DNA of 64,000 nt, from the NCBI GenBank assembly GCA_963665215.2, contig CAXXWW010000008.1:434001-498000 (forward strand), in the 5' to 3' direction. The DNA is from G963665215 sp963665215 (GTDB lineage Bacteria; Chloroflexota; Dehalococcoidia; Lucifugimonadales; CAUZJF01). Made by a program: the position numbers and the translations under genes. Within the stretch, counting starts at the first letter, position 1. Each line of letters starts with the position of its first letter. Shown one piece after another: positions 25,042 through 34,124 of this stretch. The notes beneath the pieces were generated by a model, which was given only the letters and a program-made list of their open reading frames with translations, had not been told where the DNA came from and made no database searches.

Positions 25042-26292
25042 CTACCCCTCGTAACGACGGAACACCAGGCAGGCGTTTTGACCGCCGAACCCGAAGCTGT
25101 TGGAGAGGACCGTATCGACGCGCTGGCGCCGGGACACGTTTGGCACGTAGTCCAGGTCGCACTGGGGGTCGGGGTGCTCGTAGTTGATGGTCGGGTGGAT
25201 CTCGCCCTCGACTATGGTCTTGATCGATGCCACCGCCTCCAGGGCGCCGGCGCCGCCCAGCGCGTGGCCTATCATGGATTTGGTGGCGCTGATGGGCACC
25301 TTGTAGGCCTGCCCGCCGAAGACCTTCTTGATGGCAAGCGTCTCCGACACGTCGTTCAGCGGAGTCGAGGTGCCGTGGGCGTTGATGTAGTCGACCTCAT
25401 CTGGGCCTATCCCGGCATCCTCCAGCGCCCACCGAATGGCCCGGGCCGCGCCGCTTCCGTCCTCGTCCGGCTGGACCGGATGATAGGCGTCGGAGGAGAC
25501 ACCCTGGCCCAGCACCTCCGCCAGGATATTCGCTCCACGGTCCAGCGCATGCTCCAGGCTCTCTACGACCAGAAGAGCAGACCCCTCCGACGGGACGAAG
25601 CCGTCCCGCTCGGAGTCGAAGGGCCGGCTGGCCTTCTCTGGCTCGTCGTTACGCCTGGTGAGGGCCCGGATGACGTTGAAGCCGCCGAGGCCCAGCTCGC
25701 AGATGCCCGCCTCGCAGCCGCCGCCCAGCACCACGTCCGCCGCGCCCCTCTTGACGACCTCGGCCGCCTCGCCTATCCCCTGAGTCCCGGCCGCGCAGGC
25801 CGTGATGATGGTGGAGGTGTAGCCCTTCAGGCCGAAGATACGGCTCACGTTGGCGCCGGCCATGTTGGGCAGCACCATCGGAATGAAGTAGGGGCTCACC
25901 CTCATCCCCCCTTTGGTGACCAGCAGGCGGGCATTCTCTTCCATGGTGGGGAAGCCGCCGTTGCCGTTACCCATCACCACGCCAATGCGCTCCCGGTCCA
26001 TGCTGGAAACGTCGAGTCCGGCATCCTCGATGGCCAGCGCTGCGGACGCCACGGCCAGCTGTGAGAACCGCGCCATCCGGCGGGCGTCCCTGGGCTCGGC
26101 GTACCGCCCTGGATCGAAGCCCTTGACTTCGCCCGCGATCCGGCACGGAAAAGGGGTCGGATCGCAAAGCGTGATGGGGCCTATGCCCGACCTGCCCTCT
26201 ACAAGGCCTGCCCAGTACTCATCCACCGACAGGCCCAAGGGGGTCACCGCGCCCATACCTGTAACTACGGCTCGCCGCTTGGTATCATTCAT
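25042..26292 (-). CDS. fabF: 3-oxoacyl-ACP synthase II FabF
   Basis: A 416-residue condensing enzyme that extends acyl-ACP with malonyl-ACP. The thiolase-fold active site is Cys166 (TACAAG), His306 (NAHGTSTPLND) and His343 (KSMIGHALGGAG), with Lys338 beside it; this is the classical Cys-His-His spacing of FabF. It is full length. It stands 15 kb from the plsX-fabG-fabL operon, and no acpP or fabD gene is seen in the window. folC lies upstream on the same strand, 48 bases away. Confidence 0.95.
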   Translation of the reverse strand: MNDTKRRAVVTGMGAVTPLGLSVDEYWAGLVEGRSGIGPITLCDPTPFPCRIAGEVKGFDPGRYAEPRDARRMARFSQLAVASAALAIEDAGLDVSSMDRERIGVVMGNGNGGFPTMEENARLLVTKGGMRVSPYFIPMVLPNMAGANVSRIFGLKGYTSTIITACAAGTQGIGEAAEVVKRGAADVVLGGGCEAGICELGLGGFNVIRALTRRNDEPEKASRPFDSERDGFVPSEGSALLVVESLEHALDRGANILAEVLGQGVSSDAYHPVQPDEDGSGAARAIRWALEDAGIGPDEVDYINAHGTSTPLNDVSETLAIKKVFGGQAYKVPISATKSMIGHALGGAGALEAVASIKTIVEGEIHPTINYEHPDPQCDLDYVPNVSRRQRVDTVLSNSFGFGGQNACLVFRRYEG

Positions 26293-26340
26293 CCTGGACT
26301 TGTAATTCTACACGCCTGCGGACCTGAAGGTCTAGCTGGA

Positions 26341-27738
26341 TCAGGTGGCGGCTGGACGCTTGATGTTCGGATACAGCTCTGGAACCATGCCGCGCACCTC
26401 CTCGATAACCTCCGCCACTACGGCAAGGGAGCCGGTGCCCAGAACCAGGTCCTTCGGTCCAGCAATGCTCATGGCATGCCGCGTCGCCACCGCAACGTCG
26501 TCCACCTCGAATAGTAGGGTCAGCCCGTTCTCACGCACGCCACTCGCGATCGTTTGGGTGGGGGCCGACCTGGGGTGCCGCGAGCGCACCGCGATAACGG
26601 ACGGCGAGAGAGCCCTGAGCTGCGCCATCATCCCAAGGGCGCTGTGGCCGCTGGTGGCCCCGAAGACCAGGATAACGCGATCGAACTGGAAATACTCGCG
26701 TAGGGAGTGAACCAGTCGCCGCATCGAGTCCGGGTTGTGGGCGCCGTCCACCACCAGCTGAGTGCCCTCACGCGACAGCACCTCGAGTCGCCCGGGCCAT
26801 CTCACGCGTCTCATCCCCTCCAGGATGCCATCGTCGGACAGGGGGAACCCTCTGCCAGCCAGCGTCTCGACGGCGGCGATGGCGGTACCGGCGTTCTCCA
26901 ACTGGTGGTCCCCAAGAAGGGGCACCCACGCGCGGTATCGACCGCGGAGCCCGGATACGTCGAATGACTGGCCGTCTACCCCCGCCTGGAGCCTGCTCCA
27001 CGATACGTCCTTCCCAACCTGCACCAGGGGCGCTTCCCGGTCCGCTGATACGCTGAGAAACACCTCCAGGGCCTCCCGAGGCTGTGGCGCCACCACGACG
27101 GGAACGTGGGGCTTGATGATCCCCGCCTTCTCCGTGGCGATCAGCCCCAACGTGTCTCCCAGGGTCGAGACATGGTCCAGGCTGATAGATGTGATCGCAC
27201 ACACCTCGGGCCTCACGACGTTAGTGGCGTCCAGCCGCCCGCCGAGCCCCACCTCGATCACCTGAAAGTCTACACCTATCTGCTTGAAGTGGAGAAAGGC
27301 CATCGCCGTAAGCAGCTCGAAGAAGGTGATGCGCCCGTATCCGCCCCGACCGCCCACCCACTCCACCGCGGGCCAGGTCTGGTCCACCAGGGCCGCGAAC
27401 TCCTGCCGCTCAATGGGCTCGAGCCCTACCCTGATCCGCTCGACGGCGCGATGCAGGTGTGGCGAGGTGTAGAGTCCGGTCACGTATCCCCCGGCCGTGA
27501 GCATCGAGGTCACCATCGCCGCGGTGCTCCCCTTGCCCTTGGTGCCGGCCACGTGGACCGTGGGAATGCCGAGGTGCGGATTCCCCAGCCGCTTCAACAG
27601 GAGGTCCATACGCTCCAGCTTGAAAACGGGGTGCTCAGGGCTATGCGAGAACCGCTCGAAGTCGGGTAGCCCCATAATCCATCTAATGGCCTCGTCGTAG
27701 TCGATGTGTGTCGTCACGCCGACGCGCGATGTTGTCAT
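26341..27738 (-). CDS. folC: folylpolyglutamate/dihydrofolate synthase FolC
   Basis: A 465-residue Mur-ligase-like enzyme that adds glutamate to folates, and possibly to dihydropteroate, with ATP. The P-loop GTKGKGST is at 65-72, with the family features GLYTSPHL, FFELLTAMAF, EVGLGGRLDATN and a late DGAHNPDSM. It overlaps the upstream epimerase gene through TGATG, so translation is coupled. The YgfZ gene elsewhere in the window is a folate-binding protein, but the two are not linked. Confidence 0.94.
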   Translation of the reverse strand: MTTSRVGVTTHIDYDEAIRWIMGLPDFERFSHSPEHPVFKLERMDLLLKRLGNPHLGIPTVHVAGTKGKGSTAAMVTSMLTAGGYVTGLYTSPHLHRAVERIRVGLEPIERQEFAALVDQTWPAVEWVGGRGGYGRITFFELLTAMAFLHFKQIGVDFQVIEVGLGGRLDATNVVRPEVCAITSISLDHVSTLGDTLGLIATEKAGIIKPHVPVVVAPQPREALEVFLSVSADREAPLVQVGKDVSWSRLQAGVDGQSFDVSGLRGRYRAWVPLLGDHQLENAGTAIAAVETLAGRGFPLSDDGILEGMRRVRWPGRLEVLSREGTQLVVDGAHNPDSMRRLVHSLREYFQFDRVILVFGATSGHSALGMMAQLRALSPSVIAVRSRHPRSAPTQTIASGVRENGLTLLFEVDDVAVATRHAMSIAGPKDLVLGTGSLAVVAEVIEEVRGMVPELYPNIKRPAAT

Positions 27739-28685
27739 CAGTGGTCCCGAATTCTGGCCGGCATGAAGCCCAGATTCATACTGAAGGCGTCTCTCAGGCC
27801 GATCCCGGATACATAGCCGATGTTACCGGATACGGGACGCGGCGAGAACCCGAAGGCCTTCTGCACCGAGTCGAGCTCGGTCGTGCTGTCGAGATTGAGC
27901 ATCTTCAGCTGCTGCCGGGTAACGGGCGGCCTCGGCGTCACCGCCTCCATAACCGTCACGGCAGGCTTCATGAGGGAGACGGGGACGTGAACCTTGACGA
28001 TCTTGGCACCCAGGGTCTCGGCTATCAGGTCCAGTATGTCGTCGTAGGTCAAGTACGCAGGGCCCCCGGCCTCGATGGTCCGGCCGGCCGTGTCCTCCTT
28101 CTCGTAGGCTCCGACCAGGCATCTGGCGACGTCCTCTACCGCGATGGGCTGGAACCTCGTCTTGCCGTCGCCCGCCACGGGCACCAGCGGCGAGAGCTTG
28201 ACCTGGGCCGCCAGCACGTTGAAGAACTCGTCACCCTCCCCGAACCCCACGGAGAAGCGCACAATCGTGTGGGGGACCGGGCTCCGCTCCACCTCCTGCT
28301 CAGCCATCCAGCGGGAGTGCAGGTAGGGGACGGCGGGGTCCGGGCCTGCCCCGATGACGCTAACGTAGATGATTCGCCTGACGTTGGCCGAAGCGACGGC
28401 CTCCAGCAGATTCCTGGTCCCATCGTAATTGACACGCCCGAAGGTCAGACTGCCCCTCTCGCGTACAACGGCCACCAGATGGATTACCGCCTCGACACCC
28501 TCGCAAGCGCGGGCCAGAGACTGAGGGTCAAGAATGTCCCCCTCGACTATCTCGGCGTCGAAAGGCGAGAGCACAGAAGCGTGTGACGGGGTGTGGACCA
28601 GGGCGCGGACTGGGTGACCGCCGGACGTGAGTGCCTCCACCACGCGCCGGCCAACAAAGCCCGTCGGCCCCGTCACCAGGATCAT
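27738..28685 (-). CDS. NAD(P)-binding epimerase-like protein
   Basis: A 315-residue atypical/extended SDR with an N-terminal GPTGFVG dinucleotide loop (6-12), HLVAVV after the fourth strand and a long C-terminal part. The pattern is of the NDUFA9-like or NmrA-like group, which bind NAD(P) and often lack catalysis. It is the first gene of a unit running into folC (overlap by one base). The substrate is unknown; a quinone- or respiratory-complex role is known for some relatives but cannot be claimed here. Confidence 0.82.
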   Translation of the reverse strand: MILVTGPTGFVGRRVVEALTSGGHPVRALVHTPSHASVLSPFDAEIVEGDILDPQSLARACEGVEAVIHLVAVVRERGSLTFGRVNYDGTRNLLEAVASANVRRIIYVSVIGAGPDPAVPYLHSRWMAEQEVERSPVPHTIVRFSVGFGEGDEFFNVLAAQVKLSPLVPVAGDGKTRFQPIAVEDVARCLVGAYEKEDTAGRTIEAGGPAYLTYDDILDLIAETLGAKIVKVHVPVSLMKPAVTVMEAVTPRPPVTRQQLKMLNLDSTTELDSVQKAFGFSPRPVSGNIGYVSGIGLRDAFSMNLGFMPARIRDH

Positions 28686-28768
28686 CGCCTATCCTCGCTG
28701 TGCCTTCTGGCGAGCAGTTGGAGGGTAGCAAATGACCGAGACGGGTGTCAACGGAGCTTTATTCATAT

Positions 28769-29389
28769 TTAATTATGCGTGTCCCGACTTAACAGCATCA
28801 CCCTAAACAGCGTCGGGGCCTCCTCCGCATCGTCCTCATAGTACTTCGCGTACGGGGCCCAGCTTGGGTCGTTGACCCGCTTGATCTCCTTGAATCCAAA
28901 CCTCTCGTACACCGTGTACGGCATCTGGCCGTTGTGCTGGTGTATCTCTTTAGAGCCGTGGACTAGGGCCCAAGCGAGGAGACCGTCTATCGATTCCTGG
29001 GTCTGAATCCACTCAATCACAGCCTTCAACAGCCCCGTGCCCACTCCATTGCCCCACAAGGTCGTGTCGACCGTTTCCCATGTGCCTCCAGCCTTCCAGC
29101 CCACGTGATAGCAGCCTAGCGTGAGATAGCGGCCTTTAAGCCCAAGAGGCTCGGCGAGGTTGAAATCCCTCCAGGGCTCCGGACCTCCGCTCACACCTCC
29201 TGGATTGGTGAAGCCCGGGTCGTATTCGCGCAGGTATAGTTGGCCCAAGTAGCGGTCATCCTCGAAAGCCACCATCGAGCCGATGCCCTGCTTCTTGATC
29301 AACTCTCGAATATGGTCCGGAGACCGCCAGTCACTCGTCTCTACGCGATCGAAGTCGGCGACATTGATGTGGCGGTATTGGACACTCAC
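28769..29389 (-). CDS. GNAT-like acetyltransferase
   Basis: A 206-residue protein. GNGVGTGLLKAVIEW resembles the acetyl-CoA pyrophosphate loop (Q/R-x-x-G-x-G/A) of GNAT enzymes, and TVYERFGFKEIKRV is the usual C-terminal strand. The acceptor is unknown. It starts at GTG 29389 with GAGAGGA upstream; longer in-frame versions lack a site. Base composition is more AT-rich than the neighbouring fabF-folC block, so it may have been acquired separately. Confidence 0.65.
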   Translation of the reverse strand: MSVQYRHINVADFDRVETSDWRSPDHIRELIKKQGIGSMVAFEDDRYLGQLYLREYDPGFTNPGGVSGGPEPWRDFNLAEPLGLKGRYLTLGCYHVGWKAGGTWETVDTTLWGNGVGTGLLKAVIEWIQTQESIDGLLAWALVHGSKEIHQHNGQMPYTVYERFGFKEIKRVNDPSWAPYAKYYEDDAEEAPTLFRVMLLSRDTHN

Positions 29390-29423
29390 TAACAATATCC
29401 TCTCTTCGCCCCGGCTCCAAGAA

Positions 29424-29702
29424 TCAGGTTGCCTTCGCTGACTGCGCCCCATCGTGCGGTCCTTCAATGTCAGAGATAGGAAAGCCGATAACTGGCGCTT
29501 CTTCACCTGACATTCTACACCGGTAACCCTCCTCGGTACATAGCAGCGGTCCGTTCGTTAACTCCCCCCAGACAACTAAAATTGCCTCCCTGCCTTCATA
29601 TCCTCTGACCTCCACACGAGTAACTCGCTTATTGTTAAGGCACGTTTGAACGATGGATGAACCGGGTGATAGAATCCCTGAGAGAGACCTCCTTAGGACC
29701 AA
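29424..29702 (-). CDS. possible small hypothetical protein
   Basis: An open frame of up to 92 codons upstream of the acetyltransferase gene, with plausible beta-strand content (VTRVEVRGYEGREAILVVWG). AGGAGG occurs within the frame at 29688-29693 but no good start codon follows at the right distance, and the TTG at 29702 is nominal. No family recognised; it may be a relic. Confidence 0.3.
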   Translation of the reverse strand: MVLRRSLSGILSPGSSIVQTCLNNKRVTRVEVRGYEGREAILVVWGELTNGPLLCTEEGYRCRMSGEEAPVIGFPISDIEGPHDGAQSAKAT

Positions 29703-29787
29703 TCCGAGTCATGGTGACTGTGCCTGAAGAGACCAGTCGTCAACAAATCAGCCTACCAGTCGAAATCCACGCGGAGGAACGCGAATC

Positions 29788-30924
29788 ATGGAGAAGGTAG
29801 CGGTGAGCTCAGATTCTGAAAGCGGGGACCAGCTAAGCTACCGCGCCGCGGGAGTGGACACAAGTAAGCAAGACGCCGCGCTGGGGTCGTTGCTTCAGCG
29901 ACTGCGGGGTACCTGGAGCTATGGGACCAGGCCACAGCTAGAATTCGGGCATTTCGCTAACATCGTTGCGTTGGGGCCTATCAACGTTGCCATCTCGACG
30001 GATGGCATCGGCACCAAGGCTCTTGTGGCCCAACTTCTCGACAAATACGATACTGTCGGGATCGACTGCGTTGCTGTGAACGCGAACGACGTTCTGTGCG
30101 TTGGAGCAGTCCCCCAATCCATGGTGGATTACATCGCTGTCGAGAAGGTAATCCCGTCTGTATTGGATGACATAGGGAAGGGACTGGCTGAGGGAGCCAG
30201 ACAGGCGAAGATTACAATAGTAGGAGGCGAAATTGCCCAGCTCCCGGAGGTAATCCGCGGGGAGGGCGATGGGATTGGGTTCGATCTCGCCGGTACATGC
30301 ATAGGCACTCTTGATTCCGACTCAGCGATAACGGGTGTGAAAATATCTCCGGGCGATGTGATAATCGGTCTCCGCAGCACCGGGGTGCACAGTAATGGTT
30401 TGACGCTCGCCCGCCGCGTATTCGGTGCAACCGGGGACAGGCCGCTACGTGAACGGCGGCGCATCCTCTCCCAATACTACGATGAGCTAGGATCGACGCT
30501 CGGAGAGGAGCTCCTGAAGCCGACTAGAATCTACGTGGCCGAAGTCATGTCCATGTTGAGTGGTGGTATCAACATAAGGGGGTTAGCACATATAACGGGC
30601 GACGGATTCTTGAACCTACCTCGATTGCAGGCGAGCGTAGGGTACGTAATCGATAACCTCCCTGAACCCCCCCCGATTTTCAACCTGATCCAGCGTGAGG
30701 GTAAACTGCCGGATGTGGAGATGTACCAGGTGTTCAATATGGGCATTGGGCTCTGCATCATAGTCCCCGAGGCCGATGCCAGTGCCGCACATGAAATAGC
30801 TGGATCACACGGCGTGGATGCGTTCACCATTGGGTACGTCGTCGAAGACCTCGACCGCAGAGTAGAGATCGTTCAACTGCGGCTGCGCGGCTGGCGAAAG
30901 AAGGGATTCCAGCCCGTCCTGTAG
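29788..30924 (+). CDS. purM: phosphoribosylformylglycinamidine cyclo-ligase
   Basis: A 378-residue AIR synthetase, purine pathway step five, which closes the imidazole ring using ATP. Typical features are YRAAGVDT, STDGIGTKALVA, the NDVLCVGAVP stretch, GGEIAQLPE and STGVHSNGLTLAR, with a late FNMGIG. It is about 30 residues longer at the N-terminus than most members. GGAGGAACGCGAATC precedes ATG 29788. It stands alone between minus-strand genes, with no other pur gene in the window, and has lower GC than its surroundings. Confidence 0.94.
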   Translation: MEKVAVSSDSESGDQLSYRAAGVDTSKQDAALGSLLQRLRGTWSYGTRPQLEFGHFANIVALGPINVAISTDGIGTKALVAQLLDKYDTVGIDCVAVNANDVLCVGAVPQSMVDYIAVEKVIPSVLDDIGKGLAEGARQAKITIVGGEIAQLPEVIRGEGDGIGFDLAGTCIGTLDSDSAITGVKISPGDVIIGLRSTGVHSNGLTLARRVFGATGDRPLRERRRILSQYYDELGSTLGEELLKPTRIYVAEVMSMLSGGINIRGLAHITGDGFLNLPRLQASVGYVIDNLPEPPPIFNLIQREGKLPDVEMYQVFNMGIGLCIIVPEADASAAHEIAGSHGVDAFTIGYVVEDLDRRVEIVQLRLRGWRKKGFQPVL

Positions 30925-31170
30925 CCTGCTCGCCCGGCGAATTACTCCCGACGCGGACGAGTCTTACACCTGCCTAGTGTCAAGCCACCTCTACCCGCGA
31001 CGCCCTCCACGACCCCCGGCAACCCCTGGGCATAGCACAGGATAAAGGTAATTGCGTAGTACACCGTGACATTCTGACCAGCACTCCCACGGACGCTGCT
31101 CAACCTTTGAGAGGGTGTCACTGCGATGCGAGGGGCTTGTCACCGGTGAAGCTAAGGCGCTCAGAGCGAC

Positions 31171-31782
31171 CTAACGCTGGGCATCCTGGGGCGACGCGCC
31201 GTCATCGGTGGAGGAAACGCCGCCATGGTGGAGGTGGTGGTCAGTCGAGGCGGCGCCCGCCTCCCGCTGCCGCAGCCCCTCCCAATCTGGGCGGTCGATC
31301 TCCATCCGGACAAAGTCCAGCCCGCCTCGGTGCACGTTGCCCACCTCGCTGAAGCCGGACTTGGCGAAGCTGCGCCGCGCCCGCTCGTTCCAGTCCAGCG
31401 TGTGCAGGTATACGCGCTGAAGCGACGTGGTGGTGAAGATATGTGTGAGCAGGGCGTCTACGGAGTCGGTGCCGTAGCCCTGGCCCCAGTACTTACGGTC
31501 GATCATGATGCCCAGCTCAGCCTGGCCGCGCTTGGTGTCGATATCGTAGTACATGCAGTTGCCGATGTGGCGTCCGTCGACGGCATCTATAGCCAGCCGC
31601 CTGGAGTGGGAGCTTGCGTAGGACAGCTCCTCCTTGGAATACCTCAGGAACTCTTCAAAGGACATGGTAATCGGACGCGTGGCGTCCAGGCGGGCCATCT
31701 CCTCGTCCGTTCGCCAGCCGAAGTCGGCGGCGGCGTCCTGGAGACGCTTCTCGCGGATGACGACCCTCTCGCCTCTAATCAC
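31171..31782 (-). CDS. RimJ/RimL-type GNAT acetyltransferase
   Basis: A 203-residue GNAT enzyme of the type that acetylates ribosomal protein N-termini or small molecules. The signature is RKYWGQGYGTDSVDALLTHIF (acetyl-CoA loop and helix), then VYLHTLDWNERARRSFAKSGF. The last 25 residues are low-complexity and His-rich. It begins at GTG 31782 and follows the Nudix gene by 28 bases, so the two are probably co-transcribed. Confidence 0.85.
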   Translation of the reverse strand: MIRGERVVIREKRLQDAAADFGWRTDEEMARLDATRPITMSFEEFLRYSKEELSYASSHSRRLAIDAVDGRHIGNCMYYDIDTKRGQAELGIMIDRKYWGQGYGTDSVDALLTHIFTTTSLQRVYLHTLDWNERARRSFAKSGFSEVGNVHRGGLDFVRMEIDRPDWEGLRQREAGAASTDHHLHHGGVSSTDDGASPQDAQR

Positions 31783-31810
31783 CAGCCTGCCAATAACCCG
31801 CGACGCGGGC

Positions 31811-32248
31811 TTATGACGAAATCATGGAAAGGCCTTTTGTAACAACCTTCGCCTCATTGCCGTAGGTCAGGGTCTTGAGGGCGTCGCTAACCGGGAACCA
31901 CCACACCTCGTCGAACTCGTGGTCGTGCCGTGCCGTGTCGCCGCCCCTTGGGGACATCAGGTAAAAGTGGACGGTCTTATGGCACCTTACCCCGTCGGCG
32001 GGTCTAACGAACCAGTACTCTATACTGTCGATCAGGTCGCCGATTTCGACCTCCAGCCCGGTCTCCTCGTTGACCTCCCGGACCGCGGTCTCCTCTGGGG
32101 TCTCGCCGAGCTCGGGCATCCCCTTGGGCAGGCCCCAGATACGCGGCCGTCCCCGGCCGCACAGCACCACCTCGTCGCCGCTCTCGCCGGCCCGACTCAC
32201 AACACCACCGGCCGACACAAGATGTTCTACGGGTCGCCCTGGACTCAT
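31811..32248 (-). CDS. Nudix hydrolase
   Basis: A 145-residue hydrolase with a complete Nudix box: G-x5-E-x7-REV-x-EETGL, read in GMPELGETPEETAVREVNEE. It cleaves a nucleoside diphosphate linked to another group; the substrate is open. The rest of the fold (VHFYLMSPR, EFDEVWWFPV) is of the MutT/diadenosine-polyphosphatase type. It is transcribed away from the pyr operon, and its start is 131 bases from the pyr promoter. Confidence 0.88.
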   Translation of the reverse strand: MSPGRPVEHLVSAGGVVSRAGESGDEVVLCGRGRPRIWGLPKGMPELGETPEETAVREVNEETGLEVEIGDLIDSIEYWFVRPADGVRCHKTVHFYLMSPRGGDTARHDHEFDEVWWFPVSDALKTLTYGNEAKVVTKGLSMISS

Positions 32249-32378
32249 ATAGCACGTGCCAAGCGTCTCCAGAGCTCATTTTATGGCGATACGAGAGGGG
32301 GCGTCAAGGCGACGGCATCGGCATGGCGACGCGCCGCCCCCAAGGGTAGGCGCGACAGCCAGGTGCGGACAACGCTAC

Positions 32379-32408
32379 TTGAATCACAGGCCCCGACTCT
32401 GGTACAAT
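32379..32408 (+). promoter_or_regulatory. promoter of the pyrimidine operon
   Basis: TTGAAT (32379-32384) and TACAAT (32403-32408) with an 18-base spacer. The start would be near 32415, giving a leader of about 150 bases before pyrR that contains the attenuator. Confidence 0.8.
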
Positions 32409-32460
32409 ACCGCGCAGACCAACAACATCAAAATGTACAACAGTAGCGGTCCTTTAAGTC

Positions 32461-32562
32461 AGTCCAGTGAGGCTGGCAAGGCGTTTCTGAACAACCTGCC
32501 AGCGGGCGTTTCCCGCAGGCAGGGATTCGACCTCTTGCCAGCACAGCGGCGAGGGGTCTTTT
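32461..32562 (+). promoter_or_regulatory. PyrR-responsive attenuator leader
   Basis: AGTCCAGTGAGGCTGGCAAG (from 32461) matches the conserved PyrR-binding loop known from Bacillus-type pyr leaders. GCTGGCAAG (32472-32480) is perfectly complementary to CTTGCCAGC (32534-32542), forming an antiterminator. The competing terminator pairs 32529-32539 with 32548-32558 (11 bp with two G-U) and is followed by TTTT. Its 3' arm contains GAGGGG (32551-32556), the pyrR ribosome-binding site. PyrR with UMP would favour the terminator. A third hairpin, CCTGCC/GGCAGG (32495-32523), lies between. Confidence 0.85.
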
Positions 32563-32563
32563 G

Positions 32564-33100
32564 ATGTCGAGGAGAATCCTGGGCCCGGACCAGATCAAGC
32601 GCGCGCTGACCCGCATCGCCCACGAGATACTGGAGCGCAACGGGGGCGCCGAGGACGTAGTCCTCGTGGGCCTGCATACCAGGGGCGTCCCCCTGGCCAG
32701 GCGACTGTCGCGCTTGATCGGCGATTTCGAGGACATCACCCCAGCGGTGGGTTCCCTGGACATCGGCCTGTACCGCGACGACCTCTCCGGCGGCGCCAAG
32801 CCGGTAATGCGACCCACAGACATACCTGTCGGCATCGATGGAGTGCTCACGGTCCTGGTCGACGACGTTCTCTACACCGGAAGGAGCATCCGGGCCGCCA
32901 TGGACGCCCTCACCGACTTCGGAAGGCCCAGGCAAATCCAGCTCGCCGTCCTGGTTGACAGGGGCCATCGTGAGTTGCCCATCAGGCCGGACTACGTGGG
33001 CAAGAACATCCCCACGTCTCTCGGCGAGGAGATTAAGGTCCGAGTGGATGAGATCGACGGCCTGGACGAGGTCGTGCTCTCCAGGAGGGAACAGCCGTGA
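32564..33100 (+). CDS. pyrR: PyrR, pyr operon regulator
   Basis: A 178-residue phosphoribosyltransferase-fold regulator that binds the pyr leader RNA in response to uridine nucleotides, and often has uracil phosphoribosyltransferase activity. The PRPP-binding loop is VLVDDVLYTGRSIRAA, preceded by the LVGLHTRGVPLA block. It is the first gene after the leader that carries its binding sequence. Its stop overlaps the pyrB GTG start (GTGA). Confidence 0.94.
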   Translation: MSRRILGPDQIKRALTRIAHEILERNGGAEDVVLVGLHTRGVPLARRLSRLIGDFEDITPAVGSLDIGLYRDDLSGGAKPVMRPTDIPVGIDGVLTVLVDDVLYTGRSIRAAMDALTDFGRPRQIQLAVLVDRGHRELPIRPDYVGKNIPTSLGEEIKVRVDEIDGLDEVVLSRREQP

Positions 33101-34116
33101 CGCAGGCCAGCCGCGTGGAAGAGCGCCACATTGCAGACCGGCCCGCGAACACGATGGATGGCGGACGTCGGCATGTGCTGGACCTGGACGACTACTCCCG
33201 TGACGAGATCGAGGCGGTCCTGCGGGACACCGACGTGATGAAGGAGGTCCTGCAGCGGGACATCAGAAAGGTGCCCTCCCTGCGGGGTAAGAGCATAGTC
33301 ACGCTCTTTCTGGAGCCCAGCACACGCACCCGCGTCTCTTTTGAGCAGGCTGGGAAGATACTGAGCGCCGACGTCCTGAACGTATCGGCCACCGGGAGCA
33401 GCCTGGAGAAGGGCGAGTCCCTTTACAACACCGCCCTGACCCTGCAGGCGATGAGCGCCGACATAATAGTCGTGAGGCATCCCCATGCGGGCGCGCCACA
33501 CTTCCTGGCCCGCCACCTGGGGTCTAGCATTATAAACGCCGGCGACGGCGGCCACGCCCACCCAACCCAGGCCCTCCTGGACCTCTTCACCATACAGAGC
33601 CACCTGGGCGCCATCGCCGGGCTTAAGGTGGCCATCGTCGGGGACATTCTGTACAGCCGCGTGGCCCGGTCGAACCTGTGGGGGCTGACGCGGATGGGAG
33701 CGCAGGTGGTCCTCTGCGCCCCGCCGACTCTGATGCCCCCCGACTTCGTCAACGGCTACCGCGCGGTAGAGGGACACCCCTTCGCGTCCGTTCGGGTCGA
33801 GACCCGCGTGGAGCGCGCCCTCGAAGATGCAGACGTGGTGATGGCGCTGAGGCTTCAGCTGGAGCGCCAGCAGGCCGGCCACCTGCCAACGCTGCGCGAG
33901 TACTCCAGGATGTACGGAATCAGCCAGACCCGCATGAGGCTGGCCAAGCCCGACGCCCTTGTGATGCACCCGGGCCCCATGAACGAGGGCGTCGAGATCG
34001 ACCCGGAAGTGGCCCACGGCGCCGGCTCGGTCATAGAAGAGCAGGTGACCAACGGGGTAGCGGTCCGCATGGCGCTGCTGAACAGCCTGGCCACGCCGGC
34101 GCGGTCGGGAGCGTAG
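33097..34116 (+). CDS. pyrB: aspartate carbamoyltransferase, catalytic subunit
   Basis: A 339-residue enzyme that joins carbamoyl phosphate and aspartate, the first committed step of pyrimidine synthesis. The carbamoyl-phosphate site is STRT at 75-78; HPTQALLD and a late HPGPMNEG are also in place. GTG 33097 overlaps the pyrR stop, so translation is coupled. About 20 extra residues precede the usual N-terminus, and an internal ATG at 33154 is possible. No pyrI is present. Confidence 0.94.
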   Translation: MTQASRVEERHIADRPANTMDGGRRHVLDLDDYSRDEIEAVLRDTDVMKEVLQRDIRKVPSLRGKSIVTLFLEPSTRTRVSFEQAGKILSADVLNVSATGSSLEKGESLYNTALTLQAMSADIIVVRHPHAGAPHFLARHLGSSIINAGDGGHAHPTQALLDLFTIQSHLGAIAGLKVAIVGDILYSRVARSNLWGLTRMGAQVVLCAPPTLMPPDFVNGYRAVEGHPFASVRVETRVERALEDADVVMALRLQLERQQAGHLPTLREYSRMYGISQTRMRLAKPDALVMHPGPMNEGVEIDPEVAHGAGSVIEEQVTNGVAVRMALLNSLATPARSGA

Positions 34117-34124
34117 GCCCGCCC

